DNA of 64,000 bases from JAJECS01 sp965198185. GTDB lineage: Bacteria; Chloroflexota; UBA11872. Below are positions 55,328-63,189 of the stretch, piece after piece. The stretch is from positions 744,001 through 808,000 of the forward strand of contig CBDAOU010000001.1 in the NCBI GenBank assembly GCA_965198185.1. The letters run 5' to 3'. The first letter of the stretch is position 1, and each line of letters begins with the position of its first letter. Below the pieces are notes generated by a model that made no database searches, was not told the DNA's origin, and saw only the letters and a program-made list of their open reading frames with translations. The translations under genes and the position numbers were made by a program.

Positions 55328-55387
55328 TATCCCAGCCGCCGAAGAGACTGGGGGAGTTGCCTATATGTTGGCCTGACGGCAGGCTAC

Positions 55388-55415
55388 TGTCAACAGTATA
55401 TCATATGTGTCAACA
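55388..55415. promoter_or_regulatory. Direct-repeat operator candidate in the NYN promoter
   Basis: Two exact copies of TGTCAACA start 20 bases apart (55388 and 55408), the spacing of two helical turns, with an A/T-rich stretch between. On the NYN strand each contains TTGACA. Confidence 0.5.
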
Positions 55416-55591
55416 AAAATCGACATTATCGGCATTCACCTGGCCTAGGGCGGATTTCTCTACAAGGCCTATCCAATAGTCTGCCCCTACGGCTGCTAGC
55501 GAAGGACGGCTCCGCGGCCCGCGACCGCTCCTCCCCGATGCGGGCAGCCCGCGCACCCGTTGCCTGACGCTGTCCGACGTGGAGGCGTTCG

Positions 55592-56002
55592 CTAGAGCGC
55601 GAGCGCTCCGCGCTTGTGCTCGCTGGCCACGGCGCGGCCGCTGGTGGTGAACGATTGCCCGCAACCGCAGGCGCTCTGTGCGTTGGGATTGAGCAGCTTG
55701 AAGCCGCCGTCGATCAGCGCGTCGCTGTAGTCGAGCGTCGAGCCTCGCAGCAGGCCGACGCTGGTGGCGTCGACGATGACCGTGATGCCGTGCGCGTCAA
55801 TGGACATGTCGCCGTCGCGGGGACCGGGCTCGATCCCCATGGCGTAGCGGAAGTCGCCGCAGCCCGAATCGGGCACCACCCGGACCCGCAGCACGGCGGC
55901 GGGCTTCTTGCGCTTGGCGCGCATGCGATTGAACTGCGCGGCCGCCGACTCGGTGATCGCCAGCACCGGCGCCGCTGCCGCCATCGGTAGCGCGTCAGTC
56001 AT
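55592..56002 (-). CDS. A-type Fe-S carrier (HesB/IscA/ErpA family)
   Basis: A 136-residue protein of the HesB/IscA family. The three conserved ligands are in PDSGCGDF and the C-terminal SACGCGQSF; the family segment STLDYSDALIDGGFKLLNPNA is clear. It accepts Fe-S clusters from the Isc/Suf scaffold and passes them to apo-proteins. It follows iscS on the same strand with a 36-base gap. Start M1 at 56002 or Met7 cannot be separated; the N-terminal extension is unusual but low in information. Confidence 0.93.
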   Translation of the reverse strand: MTDALPMAAAAPVLAITESAAAQFNRMRAKRKKPAAVLRVRVVPDSGCGDFRYAMGIEPGPRDGDMSIDAHGITVIVDATSVGLLRGSTLDYSDALIDGGFKLLNPNAQSACGCGQSFTTSGRAVASEHKRGALAL

Positions 56003-56038
56003 CCCGTGCCCCTTCGAGCAATGTGCTGCAGCCGAAGT

Positions 56039-57256
56039 CTACGCCATCGACACGGCGGCGGTGGCATCGGATGTGCGCCGCAGGTGTGTGATCGCCTCGG
56101 CAATGATCGCCACCGCCTGGCGCATCTGCGGGACCGAATTCGATCGTCCCGTCGTGAGCCGCAGGCTGCTCCGCGCGATGTCCGCCGGGATGCCCATGGC
56201 CAGCAGCACATGGGAAGGCTCCAGCGACGCCGAGGTGCAGGCGGAGCCGCTCGAGGCCGCGATCCCCGCCGCGTCCAGCCGCAGCAGCAGCGCCTCGTTG
56301 TCCACCCCCTCCACCACGAAGCTGGCGGAGTTCGGCAAGCGGCGTTCCGTCGGCCCCGTCAGGCGCACCTGCGACATTTCCGTCAGGTCTTCGATGAGAG
56401 TGGCCGTCAGTCGGGCGTTCGCGGCGTTGCTGGACGCGCGCTCGGCATCCGCCCGGGTCAGCGCCGCCGCAAAGCCCACGGCCCCGGCCACGTTCTCGGT
56501 TCCAGCGCGGCGGTTCCGCTCCTGGGAGCCCCCGACGATCTGCGGCGCCAGCCGCAGCCCGCGGCGCACGTACAGAGCGCCCACGCCCTTGGGTCCATAC
56601 ACCTTGTGCGCCGCCAGCGAGAGCAGGTCGACGCCCAGCTCCGGCGTGGCCAGGCTCAGGCTGCCGGCGGCCTGCACGGCGTCGGTGTGCACCAGGGCCG
56701 GGTGGTTCGCCAGCGCGGCGGCGATCTCGGCCACGGGCTGCACCGTGCCCACCTCGTTGTTCGCGTACATCGCCGAAACCAGCGCCGTGTCCTCACGCAC
56801 CGCCCCGAGCACGTCGTCGGGATCGACGCGTCCATCACTGTCCACCGGCACGTAGGTGGCTTTGAATCCATGCCGCTGCTCAAGCTGCTGCACCGTGTGC
56901 AGCACCGCGTGGTGCTCGACGGCGCTCGTCACCAGGTGGCGCCGCCCCTCCTCGTGCGCGCGCCAGGCCACGCCGCGAATCGCGAGATTGGCGGCCTCGC
57001 TGCCGCTGCCGGTGAATATGACCTCCACCGGATCGCAGGCCAGCACGGCGGCCACGCCCTCACGGGCGTCGTCAAGCGCGTCGCGCGCCTCGCGACCTTC
57101 CAGATACAAGCTGCTGGCATTCCCCGCGTGCGCCGATAGGTAGGGGAGCATGGCGGCAATGACGTCGGGATCGACCGGCGTCGTCGCCGCGTGGTCGAGA
57201 TAGATGCGCCCGGCGCCGTCTACGCCGCGGCGGCCGTCCTCATCGGCGGATGGCAT
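56039..57256 (-). CDS. iscS: Cysteine desulfurase (IscS/NifS family)
   Basis: A 405-residue PLP enzyme that takes sulfur from cysteine for Fe-S cluster and tRNA thiolation. It has YLDHAATTPVDP near the N-terminus, TGSGSEAANLAI, the cofactor Lys in SLAAHKVYGPKG, and the active Cys in SSGSACTSASLEP. ATG 57256 is chosen; the longer frame upstream is not conserved. It overlaps the 3' end of the SufR-like regulator gene by 17 bases, so it is translationally linked to it, and the IscA-type gene follows. Confidence 0.95.
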   Translation of the reverse strand: MPSADEDGRRGVDGAGRIYLDHAATTPVDPDVIAAMLPYLSAHAGNASSLYLEGREARDALDDAREGVAAVLACDPVEVIFTGSGSEAANLAIRGVAWRAHEEGRRHLVTSAVEHHAVLHTVQQLEQRHGFKATYVPVDSDGRVDPDDVLGAVREDTALVSAMYANNEVGTVQPVAEIAAALANHPALVHTDAVQAAGSLSLATPELGVDLLSLAAHKVYGPKGVGALYVRRGLRLAPQIVGGSQERNRRAGTENVAGAVGFAAALTRADAERASSNAANARLTATLIEDLTEMSQVRLTGPTERRLPNSASFVVEGVDNEALLLRLDAAGIAASSGSACTSASLEPSHVLLAMGIPADIARSSLRLTTGRSNSVPQMRQAVAIIAEAITHLRRTSDATAAVSMA

Positions 57257-57845
57257 AGCAGCATGCCTGGTCGCCCCTTGGCGAGACCACCAACTGCTCG
57301 ACGTCGGCCTGCACCAGCTTGCGGATGAATTGCAGCTCTGACTCGCAGGCGGCGCCGCAGCCCTCGGCCACGCGCGAGACCGGACAGTTGTGCTCGCGCA
57401 GGCGGTAGCCGTCGTCCGTGGCCTCGAGCTCAACCATATAGCCGCACTCATCCAGGATCCGCGCCACCTCGCGCACGCGGAGATCGAACGGCAAGCCGCG
57501 AACGCGGGGGATGTACTTGTCGAGCTGTCGTCGTTCGTGCCGTTCCAGGACGGCGCGCAGCAGGGACTCGCCGCCCAACTCCAGCACGGCGTCCACCATG
57601 CAGGACGCCAGGTCGTCGTAGGTCCGCTCGAAGGACTCGTGGCCCTTCGTCGTCAGGTGATAGCGATAGCGGGGTCGGCCCGGCCGCCCGCGCACGGGAT
57701 TCGCCGTGACCAGGCCGTCGGCCGTGAGGCTCTCCAGATGCGGTCGGACGGCGGACGTGCCAGTCCCCACGCGGTCGGCGATATCGGGCGCGAACATGGC
57801 CCCGCCGACTTTGAGTGCCCGCAAAATTTCGTCGCGGGGGCTCAC
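57240..57845 (-). CDS. SufR-like Fe-S-sensing transcriptional regulator
   Basis: About 201 residues: an N-terminal winged-helix DNA-binding domain (PRDEILRALKVGGAMFAPDIADRVG; SAVRPHLESLTADGLV) and a C-terminal Cys-rich sensor, HNCPVSRVAEGCGAACESEL with a further Cys pair in DQACCY. This pattern is that of SufR, which represses suf/isc genes when its cluster is present. Position upstream of and overlapping iscS fits autoregulation of this cluster. The start is put at GTG 57845; a TTG at 57854 is possible. Confidence 0.88.
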   Translation of the reverse strand: MSPRDEILRALKVGGAMFAPDIADRVGTGTSAVRPHLESLTADGLVTANPVRGRPGRPRYRYHLTTKGHESFERTYDDLASCMVDAVLELGGESLLRAVLERHERRQLDKYIPRVRGLPFDLRVREVARILDECGYMVELEATDDGYRLREHNCPVSRVAEGCGAACESELQFIRKLVQADVEQLVVSPRGDQACCYAIRR

Positions 57846-57941
57846 CGTGCGCAAATGGCAGGCCCCAGGGTGATGCCGTCAATCGAAGCTAGCACCGCCG
57901 CCGGGGGGCAAACAACCGAACTTCGCGCCTCAAAGGTGAGA

Positions 57942-57964
57942 ATTTGCACAGTTAGTGCAGAATT
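57942..57964. promoter_or_regulatory. Palindrome in the sufR/sigma divergent region
   Basis: TGCAC-AGTTA-GTGCA with outer AATT arms (57941-57964). It lies in the roughly 180-base region between the divergent sufR-like and sigma genes, where an operator for the SufR-like protein would be expected. Specificity is guessed from position. Confidence 0.4.
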
Positions 57965-58028
57965 ATCTGTAAAAACGTGTAGAATTCCCTGGTCAAACGA
58001 CCGGTGCCCGCGCACCTGCGGACACTTG

Positions 58029-59048
58029 ATGCGAACCGAGGAAACTCCGGTGGCACTCGCGACTGATGTGTTGAGCTCTCCGGCGCCGAACGCCTGGGAA
58101 GACGCGCTCTCCCAGCTTGAGCCGCGCGACAGCACGGCCGGCAATGCGACATCGTCGGGTGCCGAGGCGGGTTGGGCGTCCGAGCCGAGCCCGGTTCCCC
58201 AACCCAGCGGCGGCGAATCCGCCGAGGACACGCTGCGTCTCTATCTCAACGAGATCAACCGCGTGCCGCTGCTCACGGCGGCCGAAGAGGTCGCGCTGGC
58301 GAAGCGCGTCGAGGCCGGCGACAAGGCAGCCCGCACGCACCTGACCCGAGCGAACCTGCGCCTCGTCGTCAACGTGGCCAAGCGCTATGCCACCGGCGGC
58401 CTGCCGCTGCTCGACTTGATTCAAGAGGGCAATTTGGGCCTCATGCAGGCCGTCGAGCGCTTCGACTGGCGCCGCGGCTTCAAATTCAGCACCTATGCCA
58501 CCTGGTGGATTCGGCAGGCGATCACGCGCTCGCTGTCCAACGATTCCCGCACGGTGCGGCTGCCCGTCCACGTCGTCGAGACGCTGCGCAAGATCCGCCG
58601 CATCGCGCCGGACCTGGCCACGCAGCTGGAGCGTAACCCCACGGCCGACGAACTGGGCGAGGTGCTGAAGCTCGATCCCACCCGGATCGTCGAGATCGTG
58701 CGCGCCGGTCGCTCGCTCATGTCGCTGGAGCAGCCCGTGGGCGAAGACGGCGAAGAGCCGCTGTCGGACTTCGTGGAGGACCCGGAGCCCGAGGCGCCCG
58801 ACGCTCGGCTGCTCGTGGAATCGCTCAGCGACGACGTCGACCGCGCCCTCGCCATCCTGCCCGATCGCGAGCGCACCATCCTGACGCTGCGCTTCGGTCT
58901 GGACGGCAACGAGCCCTGGACGCTCGACGACATCGGCACGCACTTCGGGCTCACGCGCGAGCGCATCCGCCAACTGCAAGTGGAGGCGCTGCGCAAGCTC
59001 CAGCGGTCACAGGCAGCCCGCCCGCTGCGCGAGTACCTGGCGAGCTAG
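58029..59048 (+). CDS. RNA polymerase sigma-70 family factor (RpoD/SigA-like)
   Basis: A 339-residue sigma-70 factor without the large region 1.1. Region 1.2-2 contains EDTLRLYLNEINRVPLLTAAEEV, NLGLMQAVERFDWRRGFKFSTYATWWIRQAITR (the region 2.3-2.4 core), region 3 RTVRLPVHVVETLRKI, and region 4.2 GLTRERIRQLQVEALRKL. Its motifs match group 1/2 factors of Chloroflexota and Actinobacteria. ATG 58029 is taken, but GTG 58050 has GAGG at better spacing and may be used. It stands alone, divergent from sufR. Confidence 0.95.
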   Translation: MRTEETPVALATDVLSSPAPNAWEDALSQLEPRDSTAGNATSSGAEAGWASEPSPVPQPSGGESAEDTLRLYLNEINRVPLLTAAEEVALAKRVEAGDKAARTHLTRANLRLVVNVAKRYATGGLPLLDLIQEGNLGLMQAVERFDWRRGFKFSTYATWWIRQAITRSLSNDSRTVRLPVHVVETLRKIRRIAPDLATQLERNPTADELGEVLKLDPTRIVEIVRAGRSLMSLEQPVGEDGEEPLSDFVEDPEPEAPDARLLVESLSDDVDRALAILPDRERTILTLRFGLDGNEPWTLDDIGTHFGLTRERIRQLQVEALRKLQRSQAARPLREYLAS

Positions 59049-59224
59049 ACGACCTCTGCCAGGACCGTTTCCCGGAGAAGCGGCTAATCTACGCCGATCT
59101 CACGGCTGGTGGGCGAGCATATCCGCGGCGGTCAGGGAATTGACAGTTTCGTATGCTTGACATAGTCTCTCGCCCCCGTGGCCGGTTCAGCGGGAATGTC
59201 CCTCGGAGTGTGAGGGGAGGGTCA

Positions 59225-59473
59225 ATGGCCAAGCTGTCCCAGGAGATTGCCGCCTACGAGCGCATGCGAGATGTACTCGAAGCCGATCACTTCGGCCAGT
59301 GGGTCATTATTCATGATGAAGCGGTGTTCGGAACGTATGACGACTTCCAGGAGGCAGCTGATATCGCCGTGCGAAACTTTGGGCGCGGACCGTTTTTGCT
59401 TCGCCGGATTGGTGAACCGCCGCTAACGCTGCCGGCGTCGGTTCTCTATCACCCGGTCAATGCCGACAGCTAG
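59225..59473 (+). CDS. DUF5678-like small protein (82 aa)
   Basis: A small protein with YERMRDVLEADHFGQWVIIHDEAVFGTYDDFQEAA and GRGPFLLRRIGEP followed by LPASVLYHPVN, which I recall from small proteins paired with retropepsin-like proteases (assigned here to the DUF5678 type from memory). GGGGAGGG lies before ATG 59225. Its 3' end overlaps the next gene by 14 bases, so the two are translated together. Function unknown. Confidence 0.7.
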   Translation: MAKLSQEIAAYERMRDVLEADHFGQWVIIHDEAVFGTYDDFQEAADIAVRNFGRGPFLLRRIGEPPLTLPASVLYHPVNADS

Positions 59474-59900
59474 TTGCGGATTTCCTAGTCGTCCAGATTT
59501 TCTTCTCGGTTCCGGACCGACGCTCGGTGTTCAGATTGGTTTCGACGCATCCTTCCGCCCTGGCGGACCGTCACCGTCTCTGGAATCCTCGGTGTATTTG
59601 GCCCTGGTTGATACAGGAGCGGTTGAGAGCTGTATCGACTCTGGGCTCGCTCTCCAGTTGGGACTGCCAATTGTTGACCGTAGGCTGATGAGCGGCGCTG
59701 GCGGGCCTAGCGAATTCAATGTGCATGTCGCACAAATCCATGTACCAATGCTGCCGTTCACTGTATATGGCCGGTTTGCGGGAGTTCATCTTTCGGCTGG
59801 CGGACAACCCCACCAGGCACTTCTCGGCCGTACGTTCCTGCAACACTTTCTGTTGAGTTACGACGGCCGCACAGGTGAAGTGACGGTGAGCAATGACTAG
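59460..59900 (+). CDS. Retropepsin-like aspartic protease
   Basis: A 146-residue protein with the retropepsin active-site motif ALVDTGAVESCID (DTGA) and the second hydrophobic-G motif ALLGRTFLQHF, plus flap-like sequence between. As in retroviral proteases it should work as a homodimer. Its start lies within the DUF5678-like gene, overlapping by 14 bases. A stable pair suggests the small protein is substrate, inhibitor or partner. The target is unknown. Confidence 0.8.
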   Translation: MPTASCGFPSRPDFLLGSGPTLGVQIGFDASFRPGGPSPSLESSVYLALVDTGAVESCIDSGLALQLGLPIVDRRLMSGAGGPSEFNVHVAQIHVPMLPFTVYGRFAGVHLSAGGQPHQALLGRTFLQHFLLSYDGRTGEVTVSND

Positions 59901-60144
59901 GGAGTGCGACGATAGGTCCACAAGGTGAAACACGCCGCAATCTCGGGTGCCCGCCGGACGCGACAGATTCCGGGTAGCGCATACGCCTGGTCTAGATGTC
60001 GTACGTTGGCGGCCTCTGTGCCGCGCCCCTCAGGCGCTTGGGCATGTGATTCCCTAAGGTTTGAGCCTGCCCAGTACGCGATACGGGATGGGGTCAGCGC
60101 CGAACTCCCCAGGCTGCCGGCGGCCTGGGCCACCGAGCCAGCGG

Positions 60145-60200
60145 CTCATCCCCGCGCCCGGGATCGAGCGTCCAGATTTCTCGCTCCGCTCGAAATGACA
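60145..60200 (-). repeat. Dispersed intergenic repeat, copy B (inverted relative to copy A)
   Basis: The reverse complement of this stretch aligns with 43734-43790. It lies in the 317-base gap after the retropepsin gene, close to the nadA stop. The rest of that gap (59901-60144) has no recognisable gene. Confidence 0.6.
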
Positions 60201-60217
60201 ATTGAGAGGGCGTCGGC

Positions 60218-61308
60218 TCAGTTGATCTCCAGCATGCGCTCGATCGCCCGGCGGGCGCGCGCGCGCACGCTTGGCTCCACGGCTCGATCTGGTAGCGCGC
60301 GCGCGCACGCTTGGCTTCTCGTTCTCGCAGCGACGCCAGCACTTCCTCGAGCGTGATCTCGTTCATGTGCGGGCAGCGCACGGAGCAGAGCCGGACCATC
60401 TCCTTGTCGTGCGCCTCGGCGGCGATGTTGTCGCCCATGCTGCATTCGGTCAGCAACAGATAGCGGGGCGCATCGGTCTCGACGACGTAGCGGGACATGG
60501 CGCCCGTCGATCCCGAAAAGTCGGAAGCCGCGACGACCTCCGGGCTGCACTCCGGGTGCGCCAGCACCACCACGTCCGGAAACTGCGCCCGCACGTCGCG
60601 GATGTCCTGCACCGTGAACTGCTCGTGAACCTCGCACCGTCCGTGCCAGCCCACGATCTCGTACCGCAATCCCTGGGACTCGTCTGCCGCGCGGCGCTCC
60701 TGGGACACCGGCTGCGCGCTGGGAAACACGATCCGCTTGGACGTGGACGCGGCCACGTTGCGAGCCAGGTACTCGTCGGGGAGAAAGATCACCTGCTCCG
60801 CGTCCAGCGACTCCACCACCTGCGCCGCGTTGCTGGAGGTGCAGCAGACGTCCGACTCCGCCTTCACGTCGGCGTAGGTGTTCACGTAGGTCACCACCGG
60901 CGTGCCTGGATAGCGACGGCGGAGCTCGCGCACGTCCGCCGCCGTGATGGAGGCCGCCAGCGAGCATCCGGCGCGCTGGGCCGGGAGCAGCACCGTGCGT
61001 TCGGGATTGAGGATCTTGGCCGTCTCGGCCATGAACCGGACGCCGCAAAAGACGATCGGGTCCGCCTCGGTGGTGGCCGCGATGCGGCTGAGCTCCAGCG
61101 AGTCCCCGGTGTAATCGCACACCGAGTGGAACAGCGCCGGCTCCATGTAATTGTGACCCAGGATCACGGCGCCGCGCTCCCGCTTGAGTCGATTGATGCG
61201 GTAGGCCAGCTCGGCCTTGATCGCCAGCTCCGGCTCGGGCACCACGTCGGCCAGCTTGGACCGAAGGTCGCGGTAGGTGTCCTCGATGGAGGGAGTTTCG
61301 ACAGTCAT
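60218..61308 (-). CDS. nadA: Quinolinate synthase NadA, 3' end disturbed by a ~40-bp duplication
   Basis: NadA condenses iminoaspartate and DHAP to quinolinate for NAD synthesis. Clear elements are AVILGHNYMEPALFHS, VFCGVRFMAETAKILNP, and the three [4Fe-4S] ligands in CTSSNAAQV, LAHPECSPEV and CSVRCPHMNEI. Near 60255-60316 a ~20-base GC-rich sequence ending ACGCTTGGCT occurs twice 40 bases apart; the frame changes there. One frame continues with an unnatural tail to 60094; the other ends naturally with ARRAIERMLEIN at 60218. The start is ATG 61308. Confidence 0.9.
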
Positions 61309-61450
61309 GGCATTTGCAGCCGCGCCCGCTGCGGCGGATCCGCCGGCTGGGACTGATCGCCAGCGTCGCACGGGCGTTCGGACGATGGGCTCTGCCGAGC
61401 CGAAGTGGTTAGAGATTCTCGCACGCGGCGCGCCGAGATACGAAATCGCG

Positions 61451-62482
61451 CTAGTCGAACAAATCGAGCAGGGCCAGGTAGCTCGCGTCCAGCCGGCGCG
61501 TGCGCCCCGCCACGTCGGCCAAGGGCACCGGGACGATGCGGTTGCGCTGCAGGGCGGTGAGCACGCCGTGGGCGCCGGCCGCCAGGCAATCGACCGCCGC
61601 AACCCCGCAGCGCGTGCCCAGGACACGGTCGAACGGCGTCGGCGGTCCCCCGCGCTGCGTATAGCCCAGGACAACCGCGGGGACGCTGCGGCCCAAGGCG
61701 CGTTCCAGGGCACCGGCCGCCGCGTATCCCAAGCCGCGCGCCGAAAGCTGCACGTGGCCGAACTCGTCCGAGGCATGGACCTCCGCCGAGTCGACCTCCA
61801 GGTCCACGATCTCGGCGCCCTCGGCCATGACGATCACGCTGAAGAGCAAGCCGCGGGCCGCGCGACGTTCCACGTGCGACACCAGGGTCGCGAGCTCGAT
61901 AGGTCGCTCCGGCACCGCGATGTAGTCGGCCCTGCCGGCCAACCCGCCTTCCGCTGCGAGCCAGCCGACGTCCCGACCCATCGTCTCCAACACGACCACC
62001 CGTCGATGGGAAACAGCCGTCGTGCGCACGCGCCCCACGGCGTTGGACACGGTGGTGACCGCCGTGTCGAAGCCGATGCAGATGTCGGTCTCCGGGACGT
62101 CGTTGTCGATGGTCTTGGGAATACCCACGACGGCGTCGCCTTCGGCGGCCATGCCTCCGGCGACCGATAGCGTGTCGTCCCCGCCGATGACCACCAGCCC
62201 GTGCAGCTGGCAGTCGTCAAACACCGCGCGGGCCTTCGCGAACGACTCCGGATCGCGCAGCGGGTTCGTGCGCGACGAGCCGAGCATGGTGCCGCCCTCG
62301 TCGAGGATTGGGTCCGTGGCCTCGATCGTCAGCGGCTCGGCCTCGCGGTCGAGCACCCCGGCCCAGCCGTCGCGGAAGCCGAGCACGGTCCAGCCCTGGC
62401 GGTCCGCTTGGCGCACCACACCCCGTATCGCCGCGTTCAGACCCGAACAGTCGCCGCCGCCGGTGAGGACGCCGATTTGCAT
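61451..62482 (-). CDS. 6-phosphofructokinase, probably PPi-dependent type
   Basis: A 343-residue PFK-family protein starting MQIGVLTGGGDCSGLNAA. Substrate loops are GGDDTLSVAGGMA and PKTIDND. In ATP-dependent PFKs these read GGDGS and PGTIDND, while the Asp and Lys seen here are those of pyrophosphate-dependent (group III/mixed) enzymes, so PPi is the likely phosphate donor. Fructose-6-phosphate residues in ETMGRDVGW are present. It stands 140 bases before nadA on the same strand. Confidence 0.87.
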   Translation of the reverse strand: MQIGVLTGGGDCSGLNAAIRGVVRQADRQGWTVLGFRDGWAGVLDREAEPLTIEATDPILDEGGTMLGSSRTNPLRDPESFAKARAVFDDCQLHGLVVIGGDDTLSVAGGMAAEGDAVVGIPKTIDNDVPETDICIGFDTAVTTVSNAVGRVRTTAVSHRRVVVLETMGRDVGWLAAEGGLAGRADYIAVPERPIELATLVSHVERRAARGLLFSVIVMAEGAEIVDLEVDSAEVHASDEFGHVQLSARGLGYAAAGALERALGRSVPAVVLGYTQRGGPPTPFDRVLGTRCGVAAVDCLAAGAHGVLTALQRNRIVPVPLADVAGRTRRLDASYLALLDLFD

Positions 62483-62607
62483 AGCGCGCCGCCTGGCCCC
62501 AGGCCCCGTCTCCAGAGTGCCGCCCCAGAGTACCGCCGCCGCGCGCCCGTATGGTGCGAATCGATACCATGACCCCGTGACGGACAGCCCCAAGCATTCG
62601 AGGTGCC

Positions 62608-63189
62608 GTGGATACGCTTACGGCGCTGCGCGATCGCCGCAGCATCAACGCCCTGACGGCGGACGTGCCGTCGCAGGCCACCATCCAACAGCTGTTGGAC
62701 GTGGCCGTCTGGGCGCCCAACCATCGCATGACCGAACCCTGGCGCTTCCACGTCCTCGCCGGGGAGGCGCGCCGGACGGTCGGCGAGGCCATCAGCGACG
62801 GCCTGCGCGCCGAGCTCGACGCCAGCGACCCGGTGGCCGCCGGCGAGATCAAGGGCGCCCGCGCCAAGCTCAGGCGCGCCCCCGTCGTGATCGTCGTCAG
62901 TCACCCGCGCTCCGACGACCCGGTGATGGACCTGGAGGACTACGCCGCCTGTTGCTGCGCGGTGCAGAACATGCTGCTGGCGGCCCACGCCGAGGGCCTG
63001 GCGGCCAAGTGGCGCACCGGCGCCATGTGCGAATTCGTCGCCACGCGGAAGGCGCTTGGCCTCGGCGACACCGACCGCCTCGTCGGATTCATCTATCTGG
63101 GCTATCCGTCGCCCAACGCGCCCCCCGACACGCGGGAGCGGACGACGCCCGAGGTCGCCTGGCTCGGCTGGGAGGACACGGGTGGCTGA
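62608..63189 (+). CDS. Nitroreductase family flavoprotein
   Basis: A 193-residue FMN protein: the N-terminal ALRDRRSINALTADV, the FMN-contacting Arg-Arg-Ser, then WAPNHRMTEPWRFHV, and the central AVQNMLLAAHAEGLAAKW and GFIYLGYP typical of the nitroreductase fold. It would reduce nitro compounds or quinones using NAD(P)H. The GTG start 62608 has GAGG upstream. Its stop overlaps the amidase start by eight bases. Confidence 0.9.
   Translation: MDTLTALRDRRSINALTADVPSQATIQQLLDVAVWAPNHRMTEPWRFHVLAGEARRTVGEAISDGLRAELDASDPVAAGEIKGARAKLRRAPVVIVVSHPRSDDPVMDLEDYAACCCAVQNMLLAAHAEGLAAKWRTGAMCEFVATRKALGLGDTDRLVGFIYLGYPSPNAPPDTRERTTPEVAWLGWEDTGG

Noticed and set aside
59901..60144. Minus-strand frame between the retropepsin gene and nadA
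   Set aside because: Open only by chance in high-GC DNA; overlaps the dispersed repeat and shows no conserved motif.
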